Assembly (NCBI RefSeq): GCF_000372725.1
Contig: NW_005201249.1
Coordinates: 125,820-189,819 of the forward strand
Length of the DNA: 64,000 nt
Reading direction: 5' to 3'
Source of the DNA: Emiliania huxleyi CCMP1516
Lineage: Eukaryota > Haptophyta > Isochrysidales > Noelaerhabdaceae
Shown here: positions 31,462-41,486 of the stretch, piece by piece
Layout of the letters: the number at the start of each line of letters is the position of its first letter
How positions within the stretch are numbered: the first letter of the stretch is position 1
Notes under the pieces: model-generated
Database searches by the model: none
What the model was told of the DNA's origin: nothing
Seen by the model: the letters and a program-made list of their open reading frames with translations, nothing else
Position numbers and translations under genes: made by a program

Positions 31462-33339
31462 ATGGCGGCCTCGCTCCTCGCTTCAGCGTCGTTCGCCTTC
31501 CTCCACGCTCCAATCCGCCCGGCAGCGGCGCAGCCGCTCGGGCCTGCTCTCTTCCCTCGGCTCGCCCAGCCCGCCGCGCTCCTGCTGCCGGAGCAATTAC
31601 CATCGGCGCTCGTCGCCGACTCGCTGCTCGACTCGGTGGGAGGCGTGGCAGCGGCGGGCGTGGGCGCGGTGCTGCTGATCGCGCTCCTCGCTGGCAAGGG
31701 CAACATGGCCTCGGGCGCCGCGCTCATGGTCCTCTTCCTCGGCGGCGACCCAGACGAGCGCGACGCGTCGGGCGCCAACGAAAACAAGCTCCTCAAGGAG
31801 TTCGCGCTGTCGATCACGCCGTCGGCGTGGAAGAAGGCGTACCAGGGCGAGGGCGCCGAGGACGGAGAACCCGCCGCGCTCCTCGACCTGCCCGCCTGGC
31901 AGGGCGAGGAGGCGCGGGAGCTGACCGAGCCCGAGGCGCGGGCCGCTTCCGAGACACCTCCTGCCTCTCTCTCTCGCACCGCCGCTCACTCCGCCCGCAG
32001 CACCGCCGCCCGCCCGGCGCGCCCACCGACGCGCCTTCGGCACGTGCGCCGCAGGCGGTCACCTGCGTGCAGCAGATGCAGCTCGCGCCGATCACCGTGC
32101 CGTCGGTCGGGCCGGTCGAGACCTGCTACCTGAGTCTGACGCCCGAGGCGCCGGCGGAGGCGCCGCCGGTGATGCTGATCCACGGCTTCGACTCGAGCCT
32201 GCTCGAGTTCCGCTACCTCACCCAGCCGCTGCTCGACGCCGGGCTGCGCGTCGAGGCGACCCTTCTGTGGGCCCGGGCGGCGGCCGGCGCGCAGGGAGCG
32301 GGCGGCGCCACCTCCGTCCTGCGCGCCTCGCCCGTAGGCGATGGAGTGGTGGAGTGGCGGCTTCACGGCGCGCGCGCCCTTCACGGAGGCGATCTCGGCG
32401 GGCAAGGCCGAGCCGTGGGACCTCATCCGCGAGCACCAGCTCGCCTTTTGGAAGCGGCAGCTCGGCGACACTAAGGCGCTGCAGCCCCGCCGCCTTTTGG
32501 AAGCCGCAGCCCCGCCGCCGAGGGCCGCACGAGAGCAGCGCGCCGCCGAGAGCCGCGCGAGGTCGGGCCGAGGTCGGGCCGAGAGATGGGAGCGAGTGCT
32601 GCACCCGGGATAGGTGACGCTGCTCGGCGCCTCCCTCGGCGGCGCCGTCGCCCTCGACTTCGCGGCGACGCACCCCGAGTGCGCCGACGCGCCCGCCTCA
32701 GTGGAACGCGTGCGACGCAGTGTCCGTGACATGTCCGCGACACGTCCGGCTAGGTGCGTCGACCGGCTCATCCTGATGGACGCCGGCGGAGAGAGCTACG
32801 CGCAGCCCGATCCCTTCCTCACCTCGCTCGCCGCCGACCCCGTGACGAACCTCTTCCAGTGGCGCGCCACCAACGGGTTGCTGCCTTACCCGCACGTCTG
32901 GGCCAAGGAGGAGGGCTGGAGGCAGGCGCTGCAGGCGTACCTGCGCTCGGGGGGGTACCAGAACCGCGTCTCGGAGCCGCTGATCCGGACGGTGCCCCAG
33001 CCCACCCTCGTGCTCTGGGGCGAGGAAGACGACGTCCTCCCCGTCGAGGACGCGTTCAAGTACCAGGCGCCCTGCAGGGCCCCCCCGAGGTCACCCGAGA
33101 TTGCCGCCGCCACAAAACACATTGGGCGGGCCCCCCCTTTGCCAGGGGGGGGAGAGGTGTCCCCCCCCCCCCCCCCCCCTCCCCAGGAGCACCTCCCAGA
33201 CTGCGTGCGCGTCGAGCTCATTCCCGACGCGCAGCACGCGCCTGCTCTCGAGAACCCGGCCTACGTCGCCGACGCGATCGTGCGCTTCGCGACGGCGGCG
33301 GACGTGCGGGAGGACACGCGGCAGCCTCAGCCAGCGTGA
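31462..33339 (+). CDS. Alpha/beta hydrolase, plastid- or secretory-targeted, six exons
   Basis: Exons 31462-31935, 32055-32255, 32338-32475, 32614-32678, 32754-33066 and 33187-33339 join in frame to 447 residues. The N-terminus (MAASLLASASFAFLHAPIRP) looks like a signal or bipartite plastid signal, with a membrane helix GGVAAAGVGAVLLIALLAG near residue 60. The hydrolase core has the oxyanion strand VMLIHGFDSS in exon 2, the nucleophile elbow GASLGG in exon 4 and the acid region PTLVLWGEEDDVLPVEDAF in exon 5; a late His is in DAQHAPALENP in exon 6. The serine, acid and histidine of the triad are thus all present. Four of the five introns start with GC (after GAG, GAG, AAG and CAG); intron 4 is GT-AG. 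Intron 5 ends in a 19-nt C run. The substrate is unknown; relatives cleave esters or epoxides. Confidence 0.85.
32476..32613 (+). other. Hydrolase intron 3, with a copy of the upstream exon and 11-bp repeats
   Basis: GC-AG intron of 138 nt. At 32491-32509 it holds cgccttttggaagccgcag, a one-mismatch copy of exon sequence at 32442-32460, offset 49 bp. Further on, gaggtcgggcc is repeated in tandem (about 32561-32582). It is evidence that intron sequence here grows by local duplication. Confidence 0.7.
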
Positions 33340-33726
33340 AGGGCGGGGAGGGGCGCGACACGTCCCCGCCCAACCACGCAGCGCAACGACTGCGCAAATC
33401 CGCCATGGCACGTCGCGGCTCTCGCGGCGCGGACTGTCTTGGACCTCTGACTCAGCTCTGACTCAAACCGCCTAGCGCCTAGACCCGCCTAGTCGCGCGG
33501 CGGCTCTGAGTCGATGTGTCTCCTTGTCGGGTCGCTTCGTTGTACGGCTTTATAAAGCGGCCTACGGCTTTGTGACGCGCCAGACCGCGCAGAGACCTCG
33601 CGATCCGGTCTCCCGCGACGTTTACCGCAGCCATTAGCGTTTTGCACTCTGACGTCTGAGTATCTGAGATCAGGAGAGAGAGGAGTTTGGCCGGCAGAGA
33701 GCCTGTGACACAACACACTGTGTCCG
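33340..33726. other. Intergenic region between convergent genes
   Basis: Between the stops of the hydrolase (+) and the F-box-like gene (-). No gene recognised. A short tandem (tgactc, gcctag) pattern lies near 33440-33490. Confidence 0.35.
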
Positions 33727-34707
33727 TCATGAGCCTGGGGAAGACGAATTCAGTCGCGATGAGATACTCACGGAAGGCGGTCTAGTGTTATAGGTCAAGG
33801 TGCACGGGAGGCCTCGGAGAGCGTTGGCCGCGGCCTCGACCATTGCTTCCGCCTGGGCGTTGTTTGCGGGGAGTGGGCACACCAGGTCAGGGAGGCGCAA
33901 ACGCGCCAAACACGAGTCCCACGAGGGCTGCCCATCGAAGAACGCGCGAACGCCCTCGACGGCGTCCTCCAGAGCACACTGCCCTTTGGCCGCCAGCTCG
34001 AACTCGCGGAGGGAGGTGGTGCTCGGCGGGGGCGTGAAGAGCGCGAGCCACGCGAGTGGAGCGAGCTTGACCTCGCAACGCAACGCGCGTAGCTTGCGCG
34101 CGGCCAGCGGCGGCAGCGCTTCGGGGGGCTGCTCGGCGCACGCGTGGAATTTGAGGGTCCGCAGCTCTGGGCTGCACAGCAGCGCGATCAGTGCCCGCAC
34201 GCTCAAGTCGGCTCCGAGGTGCACGTCCCGCACGTTTCCGGCTTGTGCAATGGCGAGCGCGACCGCCTCCGTGATCTGGCTCCCGCGGAAGGGGCCATAC
34301 GTGAGCTCCAGCCGCCGCAGAGCGGACGCGTGCTTCAAGCTCAATAGCCGGCCGTCGATGTCGACCCAGAGGCGACTGCCTGCAGTCACCAGCCGGAGCC
34401 GAAGCTCCTCGAGCCGGCTCGTGCACTGTGGATGCAGCATCGCCGCCAGCTGGGCCGAGGTGGGTCTCGGGTCTCTGGACGCCACGAGGACGACGCGCCG
34501 CCACTGGGCGTGCGCTGCGGAGGCTCGCCAGTCGTGGCTGACCGCTGCTGCTCGGAAAGCGTCCTGCGGTCCGAGCCAGCCAAGGATGAGGGTCAGGTAA
34601 TCGACCGGCTTGTCAGCCAACGCTAACCCCTGAAAGTCAGGCAGTTGTGGCGACGGCGAAGGTGGCGGTGGTGACACAGGTAGCGGTTTTCGCAAAATGA
34701 TCCTCAT
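33727..34707 (-). CDS. F-box-like, leucine-rich protein
   Basis: 326 residues from ATG 34707. After a Pro-rich start, residues about 37-70 read LTLILGWLGPQDAFRAAAVS followed by HDWRASA, the shape of an F-box. The rest is Leu-rich (TSRLEELRLRLVTAGSRLW, ASALRRLELTYGPFRGS, SPELRTLKFHACAEQP), fitting irregular leucine-rich repeats. F-box/LRR proteins choose substrates for ubiquitination by SCF ligases; the pairing with this organism's Skp1 is inferred. The DNA reads through without introns. Confidence 0.55.
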   Translation of the reverse strand: MRIILRKPLPVSPPPPSPSPQLPDFQGLALADKPVDYLTLILGWLGPQDAFRAAAVSHDWRASAAHAQWRRVVLVASRDPRPTSAQLAAMLHPQCTSRLEELRLRLVTAGSRLWVDIDGRLLSLKHASALRRLELTYGPFRGSQITEAVALAIAQAGNVRDVHLGADLSVRALIALLCSPELRTLKFHACAEQPPEALPPLAARKLRALRCEVKLAPLAWLALFTPPPSTTSLREFELAAKGQCALEDAVEGVRAFFDGQPSWDSCLARLRLPDLVCPLPANNAQAEAMVEAAANALRGLPCTLTYNTRPPSVSISSRLNSSSPGS

Positions 34708-34916
34708 GTCGACGGGCGATTAGGAGGCGCGCATTGGGCAGGAGGGACGGACGCCGCGGCGCTTCTTTTTGTTTGCTCCGGTGGCTGGTCGAACCTGTCT
34801 GCTGTGAGAGAGAGTTCATAATTCGTCTTGCCCTCACTCTTTTACATACATGAACTTGTGCCAGTGCGCCGGTTCGCTTTCGATCTCAGTTTCGGCGCAA
34901 GAGGTGGAAGGGACGG

Positions 34917-36533
34917 TCACTGGTTTGGGGGGTGCTTCCAGACACTTGGCACGTACTTCGATTCGTTGAAGGCGGGGCCCTGAGTCTTGTTCTGGTAGGC
35001 GCCCTTGTAGAGCATCCAGAGCAGAAACTTCTGCTGGTGGCTCTGTGAGCGGTCAATGCTGTTGCAAAGCACGCATGGAGGGAAGCACGTGAACCAGCGC
35101 AGCCGGCGCGCCCCCTTCGTCACATACGTGCGGCCCATTTCGTGGAAGTCGAACTCGCAGTCATCGTACGGGGGCCCGCCGTTTCCGGTGCAGCCTGCGC
35201 ATGGCCCGCCGCCCGCAGTTGCCTTGCCGGAGGCGGACAACTTCGCTTTGAACCCGCTCAGCACGAGCGCCTTGGAGATGTAGCCGTCGCCGAGCTTGGA
35301 ATTGAAGGGCCAGCATCCGACCAAGTTGAACTTGTAAGGCCAGCAGCAGAGGTTGCACGCGAGGCAGACGGGCCCTCCAGCGGGGAGCAGCAGCGGGGCC
35401 GCCGACAGAGGCGAATCATTCTCGACCCAGCGCTGCGCGGCGATCTTGCCGCCAACGTCCGGGAAGGCAGTGGTCACCGTATGCTCGCACGGCCAGATCA
35501 GCTTGTCATGCGGGTGCGATCCCTCGGACCCCTCCACAATCCACTTGGCCGTCTCTGGCGTGAAGGCCATGATGGACTCGTAAGTAATGACCCGCACCTT
35601 GGCGTTGTACTTGAGAGCGATGTGCACCGCCGCGAGCTGCGCCTGCCCGCCCCCAAGGCTGTGCCCCACGATCGTGATCTCCTTTGGGCGGCCGACGTTG
35701 GGCGAGTCGGTCCCCGCAAGTACGAAGCCTGCCTGCATGAGCGCCTGACAGGAGGATAGCGGATAGGGCAGGAGGCTGGTGAGGAGGCAGAAGCAGAGCC
35801 AGAGGCAGCTATAACGTGTGCCTCCGTCACCCCCGTCATAGTTTCGCCGCACGTGACTCCCTCAAACATGGCGTTGTGCGCCTATACAGACGTGAAAAGT
35901 GGCTCAGCAAATGCGATTGTGGGTGCTGGAGCCGGCGCTATTCACCTCGAGCATCCACTTGTATGTACACACCTTGGGACCCACATACCCAGGGGGGTAG
36001 AAGTCAGCCGGCACCTCCACCGGCCTCCAATCAAAGTCCTCGCCGGCTTCGAAACTCGGTTTCGGAATGTTCTCGGTGCCGGAAAATGCGAGAATGTAGG
36101 AGTCCCTCGGAGCGAACTCGACGTGGCTCCACTCGTTCTTCATCGTCCAGTCCGCCGAACCAACCGCAGTCAGGTAGTAGCGGCCCTGGAGTCTCAGCGT
36201 ATTAGCGGCGTTGCCACTGCCTTTGAAAAACGAGCCCATCGCAAGGTACCCGCCACCAGGTAGGTGGCCCGGCTGCATGTCCTGCTGCAGCTTCGTGATC
36301 GTATCGGTGAAGGAGACCGTGTTGTACTCCTTCTCCACCTTTTTCATCTCAAAGTCTGCGCAGTCTTCGGAGCTGTCTGGCACCGAGTAGGCAATCTGCG
36401 CTTGCAGCATCCAGAACGGCGCCTGCTCGCGGAGGACCGCGTAGGCGTCCGGGCATCCAGCATCCAGCTTGGTGTGCTCCGCCCGTTGGGCCGCGACGTA
36501 CTGCTTGGTCGGAGGCGGGCACGTCGGGCGCAT
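34917..36533 (-). CDS. Class-3 (lipase_3) family lipase, two exons
   Basis: Exons 36533-35946 and 35744-34917 join in phase 0 to 471 residues; the 201-nt intron is GT-AG (GAG|GTGAAT ... TGTCAG). The lipase core has the strand DSYILAFSGTEN in exon 1 (the oxyanion region SFRGT of the family) and the nucleophile elbow ITIVGHSLGGGQAQLAAVH in exon 2. Asp and His of the triad lie further on (candidates in WPCEHTVTTAFPDVGG and DFHEMG). Exon 2 is Cys-rich (CLACNLCCWPYKFNLVGC), suggesting a secreted or membrane-associated enzyme, although no clear signal peptide follows ATG 36533. Members hydrolyse acylglycerols. A GTG further upstream is not a likely start. Confidence 0.8.
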
Positions 36534-36712
36534 GGCGGCTCGGTGATTGTGCGGACCAGCCGACGGCGGGCGCGCGGACCAACTTGTAATCCTGCTACTT
36601 AGAATTCTTTTGCAGCGACAAGGACTCACAAACGCTATAGGCGGACCAGGACAGCGGCGATGGGCGATGAATGTCAGGTTGGAAATTTCTGTTTTTCACA
36701 TTCTTTTTTCAA

Positions 36713-36990
36713 CCTGTGTTAGTGCCAGTGCGCGCCAGTCCCGTGCCTAGTGTCGTGCGAGGGAGTTTGGTTATAAAATTCTTTTTTCAAGTGCGCGCCA
36801 GCCGTGAGCGTCTTGTATCCCAGCCTCAGAAAAGAATTCTAGCATAAGCCCCTCTCACAGCAGACTGGCTCGGACTGGCGCTACAAATTGCACAGCAGGC
36901 GACGGCCCCTTACGGGAAAAGAAAGAATTTTACAACGAAACTCCCTCGCACAACACTGGGCACGGGCTGGCGCGCACTGAGAAAGAAACC
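36713..36990. mobile_element. MITE-like inverted-repeat element
   Basis: Two arms of roughly 60 bp face each other: 36728-36790 and 36916-36982 (arm motif gggcacgg.ctggcgcgcactg followed, going inward, by caca/ctccctcg and an A-rich aaagaatttt block). The arms match about 85 percent by eye. A third, shorter copy (aaaagaattctag ... ctctcacagcagactggctcggactggcgc) lies between them at about 36831-36890. There is no coding capacity. Related single motifs occur at 5938-6010 and 28885-28950. Confidence 0.55.
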
Positions 36991-37036
36991 AGGGCTTTGG
37001 GAGGGGAGGACGGCACGCCGAGAGAGAGATTTTTAG

Positions 37037-37367
37037 CAATACCAAACAACTCTAACACTCACACGTCATTTGGGGCCTGGAGCCCTGTTCACGCGCGCGC
37101 GAGACGTGCAGACAGGGTTGCCAGGTGAGAGCGAATGGCGCGGTTCACGCCTCGCACAACAGAGAGAGAGATGCGCTCTGCATGGTGGGACATAAAAGAA
37201 AGCGAGTACTTGGGCGAGTAGGCCGTGCGGTCGACGCTGCCGCGCGCGACTTTGCGCGCGAGGCGGCGCAGCTTGAGAACGGCGGTGGGCGAGAAGCCGC
37301 CGCCGAACGTCTCGTGGAGCAGCAGGTTGAAGTTGTTGCGCTTGACAAAGATCGCGTCGTGGTAGAA
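37037..37367. repeat. Segmental duplication, copy 1 (empty site)
   Basis: 331 bp almost identical (only a handful of differences) to 55264-55595. It covers the 3' end of the ORF 37089-37976 and its flank. A preceding gagagagatttttag block is also shared but is separated by an insertion in the second copy. Confidence 0.9.
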
Positions 37368-37976
37368 ACCGCGATGCGCCTTGACGTAGCCGTGGCCGTT
37401 CTTGTGGTCGAAGGGTTGGCCGGGCTGCCCGCGCGCCTTGCAGCCCATGTTTAGGCGGCGGGCCTTCTCTTCGGTGTTGCCGAAGGCGTAGGAGTGGCCA
37501 ACGGAGGCGGGCGTGCCGCCGCTCGAGGCGTTGCCAACGCCCGCCGAGGAGGTCTTGAGGAGGGGCGTCCAGAGCTTGACTTCATTCACCTCATCGCATC
37601 CTCCCGGGCCAGCGTGGGGTTCCGCGAGGTCGACCTTGTACCCCTCGTTGTACTGCCGGGTGAGCTCTGGTTTCTCCTTGTCACCGTGCACGACCGGCGC
37701 GTTGGCCGGGGCGCGCATCGCGTCCGCCCAGGCGGCGAGGACGCCGTCGTGGGGCCGCCGGTGGTGGGCCTTGTTGTAAAGGTAGTCGCCGAAGAAATCG
37801 ACTGGCATGCCCCGCTCGAGCGCGACCCGAAGGGTGGGAAGCGCCACGGAGAGCCAAAGGCCGAGCTTCCGCTGGAGCTCGTCCTGGAGGGCGTCGGAGG
37901 AGAGGGCGGTGGCGTACGTGCCGTCGACACGGACATCGAGGGCTTTGCCGGCGTTTTTGTTGCACGCCGCCACCAC
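37089..37976 (-). CDS. Mobile-element-associated protein with a possible nuclease-like ExK motif, 5' end missing
   Basis: The frame opens after a stop just upstream of 37976 with no ATG, so the N-terminus is absent or in another exon. Residues include MPVDFFGDYLYNKAHHRRPH, then DEVNEVKLWTPLL, where E-V-K resembles the core of PD-(D/E)xK nucleases, then HAFGN-like sequence and a conserved tail FMSHHAERISLSVVRGVNRA. The tail recurs in two other places (49292-49414 plus strand; 55345-55600 minus strand), so this is a multicopy family, as expected of mobile DNA. The family resembles repeated ORFs I associate with haptophyte and dinoflagellate genomes, but I cannot name it. Nuclease activity is a hypothesis only. 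Confidence 0.45.
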   Translation of the reverse strand: MVAACNKNAGKALDVRVDGTYATALSSDALQDELQRKLGLWLSVALPTLRVALERGMPVDFFGDYLYNKAHHRRPHDGVLAAWADAMRAPANAPVVHGDKEKPELTRQYNEGYKVDLAEPHAGPGGCDEVNEVKLWTPLLKTSSAGVGNASSGGTPASVGHSYAFGNTEEKARRLNMGCKARGQPGQPFDHKNGHGYVKAHRGFYHDAIFVKRNNFNLLLHETFGGGFSPTAVLKLRRLARKVARGSVDRTAYSPKYSLSFMSHHAERISLSVVRGVNRAIRSHLATLSARLARA

Positions 37977-38143
37977 ACAGGGATTTCACGGGAAGGAAGG
38001 TGTGTTGCTATCCGTCGCCCACCCTTGGGCGTCCGCCTCTTCCTATCTCTCTTACCAGTCCCTCGCCGATTAAGGAAGCACCGCTTACGCCTCAATTCGA
38101 GAGGGGGATAGAGGTCATCGTCTCACCGACGTTCCCCGAAGCC

Positions 38144-38728
38144 ATGGACGTCCCGACCTTGCCAGACATCAGCCGCATTCTCTCAATGAGCGCAATAACT
38201 CTACCTGCGCCAGGCTCACCTCGCCTTCCACAGCTCAGTTTGCGCCTCGAGCGTGAGCTCGTAGCACTCGGACGATGGAGGCTCGCGGCAGAGGACATGC
38301 CGTGGACCTGGCGAGAGCGCTCGCTGGCGAGAAGGTCCACCGAGTCGGAAGGACGAGCTCTTTCATCCGCATCGACTGAGGCTGAATCGCCGCCCATTAT
38401 GCTCCTGCACAGTGACTACAGCGATTGGAAGCCGAGGCGAAGGGCGGCGGGCCGCTGGGAGTCTGTGGAGCTTGAGCCTAAACCCCCTCTTGCGAGTCAG
38501 GCTCTGCCGGCTGTCCGGTGGGACATTCAGCGGCCGCCTCGCCGCTTCCGTTGGGACTTTGAGACGGGCGAGATGGTGGAGGAAACCAAGGCAGCATCGT
38601 CCTCACCAGGGCGGAACCGAGGCATGAAGGTGACAGCACCGAAAGCGCCAGAGCGAGCTGTGCGATTCACTGGACGGCCGAAGAGGCCTGTGCCACCCTT
38701 GAGGCAACGCGCAAAGAGCCCTAAGTGA
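38144..38728 (+). CDS. Hypothetical basic, proline-rich protein
   Basis: 194 residues from ATG 38144; the frame is open further upstream to about 37990 without another ATG, so an upstream exon is possible. The sequence is Arg/Pro-rich, with RPPRRFRWDFETGEMVEET and a basic tail. No domain recognised. Confidence 0.4.
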   Translation: MDVPTLPDISRILSMSAITLPAPGSPRLPQLSLRLERELVALGRWRLAAEDMPWTWRERSLARRSTESEGRALSSASTEAESPPIMLLHSDYSDWKPRRRAAGRWESVELEPKPPLASQALPAVRWDIQRPPRRFRWDFETGEMVEETKAASSSPGRNRGMKVTAPKAPERAVRFTGRPKRPVPPLRQRAKSPK

Positions 38729-39310
38729 GGCACCCCGGCTATTTGTTTGGGAGATACGATCTATGATACGTGAGCCGGGGCGGGCGTTGCCGCCGCGGCG
38801 CGCCGCGCCCCGGTGCACACAGAGCGAGAGGCCGCTCGCGATAGACTGAGAGCCCGCACCTCTGTCCGCTCTGACTGTCGCGGTTGCTGTCTCTCCCTTC
38901 TCAAATTGTGCTTGTGCGTCTTTTGGGCCCGGGGTTGTTGCGTGAAGCGCCCACACAGACGATAGAGTCGTGCCCCCCCAAAAGATAAAGAAAATCGAAG
39001 CCGCTCCGAGTAGGGAGTACGGAGAGCGGCGGGGCGTTTTCGTTGTGTTGTGGGTCCGCGTCGTTTTCACGTGAGACCAGTTTTCGTGCCCCCGTCCTGT
39101 ACCCAAAAAAGGAATTCACCGAGCGCAACACTGACTGACGCGGTCTCTGAGTCTGGCCCGACGCCGCTCTCGCGGTTTGTGTGGTACGAGACCGGAGCGC
39201 GCGGGGGCTGCCCGACGAGAAACGCTCTCCCTCCTCCCTCGTGTCCTCCTCCTCCCTCTCTCTGCGATTCGGCCCCGTTGACTGTCTCTCTCTGACGTCT
39301 CTGTCTCTCT
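38729..39310. other. Intergenic region between convergent genes
   Basis: No gene seen. It contains pyrimidine-rich stretches (ctccctcctccctcgtgtcc near 39227-39265) and tctctctctctagc just before the stop of the membrane-protein gene. Confidence 0.35.
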
Positions 39311-41011
39311 CTAGCACGAGTACGGCGTGCGCTCCTCCTCGGTCGCTGGCCGCCGCCTGTCGCCTGCCTGGCGCAGCATGCGCTCCTCGGCCTCGTTCGC
39401 AAGCTGCACCCTCTCGCCGGCCTTGCGCAGCAGCTTGCGGTTGTACTGGACGGTGTCGGCGTTGAAGTAGGTGTAGAAGGCGACCAGGAGGAGCACGGTG
39501 AGGAAGCAGGGCGAGAGGAGGCGCGGCTCGGACCCGAATCCGCGCGCGACGTACGGGGCGAGCAGCGGGGGGAAGCCCAAGTACCCTAGCCGCAGCGAAG
39601 CGGCGGCGATCGGGGCCCACCAGACGATGCGGCACGCGTAGATGGCCGCGAGGACGGCGGCCTGGAAGCGGTAGAGGAAGCGAGGCCACGCCTGCGCCGG
39701 CGTCTGGTGCAGCACGATGGCCGCGAGGATGAAGACACCGGAGAGGTGTGCGGACGCCGCCACATGCAGCATGAAGGTCTTGGAGAGGAGCGGGCCCGCC
39801 ATGAGGCCTACTCCGCGCACCCCGTGGACGCAATGAGCAGACGGAGTCTGGAGAGGTGGTGCGGCACCGGGCGCGAGAGCGCCGACGAGCTCGAAGCAGA
39901 TGGCAAAGAGGTGGTGCGGCACCTAGAGCACGTACAGCCAGGTGGCGCCGCTCCTCTCCCACGCATGGCGGGTAGCGGAGCAGATGCGGCGCCAGCACCG
40001 CGTCCACCGACGGGTGGTGGCGCGTGAGCGTGTGGTCGACGCCCGTGGCTCGCCGCCAGAGCAAGGCGAGGATGTCATATGCCTGTAGGGGAGATACGGG
40101 GAGATATGGGGAGATATGCCGCCAGAGCAGGGCGAGGATGTCATGTACGCCTCCACGCCCATGTCTGCGTACAGCGCGAAGTAGAAGAAGGACGCGTCGC
40201 CGCTCGAAAAGTAGAGCAGCGGGAGCAGCAGTCCCTCGACGGTGTGGTGGAGCGCAAAGATGACCTGTCCATTCCCGACGGGGCGCAGGTGCGCCGACGT
40301 CTCGCCGTAAAAGTCCCACGCGTTCATGAATGGCGCGCGGTACGGGAAGGAGAGGCCCTTCTCCTTGAGCGCGTAGTGCCGGTAGCACCAGTCGTTGTGC
40401 TTGCGGTCGAAGAGCTCGGCCATGTACGAGACCGCCTCACGAGCGGCCGCCTCGCGCCGAGCTGCATCAGACGCCGGCAGCGCGACGCCACGGAAGGCGA
40501 GGAACTTGGCGAGCTGCTCCTCGCTCGCCTCGGGCACCGGCACGTCGAACGGCGTGCTATTGCCAGGCGGGTCGGGCCAAGGCAGCACCGAAGGAAGGCT
40601 GCACTTGCTCGCGTCAAAGTGGGCGAAGAGCATGCACGCGATTCGGTCGGCGATTCTCATGGCCACATTGGTCACGACGCCGGCCACGGCCACCGAGAGC
40701 AGGAATCGCAGGACCGAGAAGTCACCGATCACCACGTCCGGCACCCCGCCGAGGGTGACCTCAGACGCAGACACTCGGAACACTGTCCGCATGCACTCTG
40801 CGTTTACGCACCAGTCGTGGTCGCCAGCCGCAGCAGACTCGGCGGTAGGCCAGAGGCCGAGCGCGGCGACGGCGTGATCGAGGCTGCTGATGACGTCGGA
40901 GAGGGTCGGAGGCGGAGCGGCGACGAGGGTCGAGAGGAGTGCGGCGGCGGCGGCGATGGCGGCGGCTGGACGACCGGACCCTTGGGCAAGTCGAAAACGA
41001 GCAGCGGACAT
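39311..41011 (-). CDS. Multi-pass membrane protein, possibly TLC-like, three or more exons
   Basis: ATG 41011 opens a hydrophobic N-terminus (AAAIAAAAALLSTLVAA). Exon 1 (41011-40151) has a membrane helix SVLRFLLSVAVAGVVTNVAM and the conserved-looking block QVIFALHHTVEGLLLPLLYF and FFYFALYADMGVE, where HH in a helix recalls TLC (TRAM-LAG1-CLN8) proteins. Exon 2 starts at 40082 with AYDILALLWRR. A later exon (about 39925-39311) has VPHHLFAICFELVGAL and three more helices, ending NADTVQYNRKLLRKAGERVQ and an Arg/Glu-rich tail. The intron between exons 1 and 2 is GC-AG, 68 nt; the join to the third exon is not resolved. TLC proteins act in sphingolipid synthesis or lipid sensing; the assignment is tentative. 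Confidence 0.5.
40083..40150 (-). other. 68-nt GC-AG intron that begins with a copy of the next exon
   Basis: In the sense direction the intron starts GCGTACATGACATCCTCGCC and continues ctgctctggcgg; exon 2 starts GCATATGACATCCTCGCCTT followed by gctctggcgg. Between the two copies are three 10-bp units of atctcccc type and the acceptor CTACAG. The simplest reading is a tandem duplication that produced or enlarged the intron. Confidence 0.75.
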
Positions 41012-41225
41012 GGTGTGGTCGTGAGGGATCCCGTGAGGCTGAATCCGCGCGGTTTGATTCGATGCGTCGCACCGAAGCGGGTTCTCCCGCACCCCTCCCA
41101 ATCGCTTCGGTGCTAGCCCGCACTTGCTATCCAGGACAACCGATGGCCATATGTGTGAGACATGGTCTGTACTCGCCAGTGTCCGGCGATTGCACCGATC
41201 ATACAACAAACTCTCTCTCTCTCTC

Positions 41226-41275
41226 CCGATCATCGCAGATAAAATGTGGCGCGAGTTCGCAACAGAGTTTCAAAC
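41226..41275 (+). pseudogene. Truncated copy of F-box gene segment
   Basis: cgatcatcgcag...aaatgtggcgcgagttcgc here matches 41597-41635 inside the downstream F-box-like gene, with substitutions. No reading frame continues. It looks like a remnant of a local duplication. Confidence 0.5.
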
Positions 41276-41486
41276 ATATCGCCGCCATTCAGGCTCAAGG
41301 GCCACCCAAAACTTGCGCGTGGCCGCTCCCGTTCTCCTTATCGCAATAATTCACGCAAGATTGGCGGCCCCCGGCCCGCCTTGGAGCCCTAACAAACAAA
41401 CACGGGGAACCTCCCTCTCCGTCAGAGTTCGCTCCCACTGAGGCCTCCGCTTTTTATTTCCCTTGGAGCCCTAACCCTTGCCTGTC

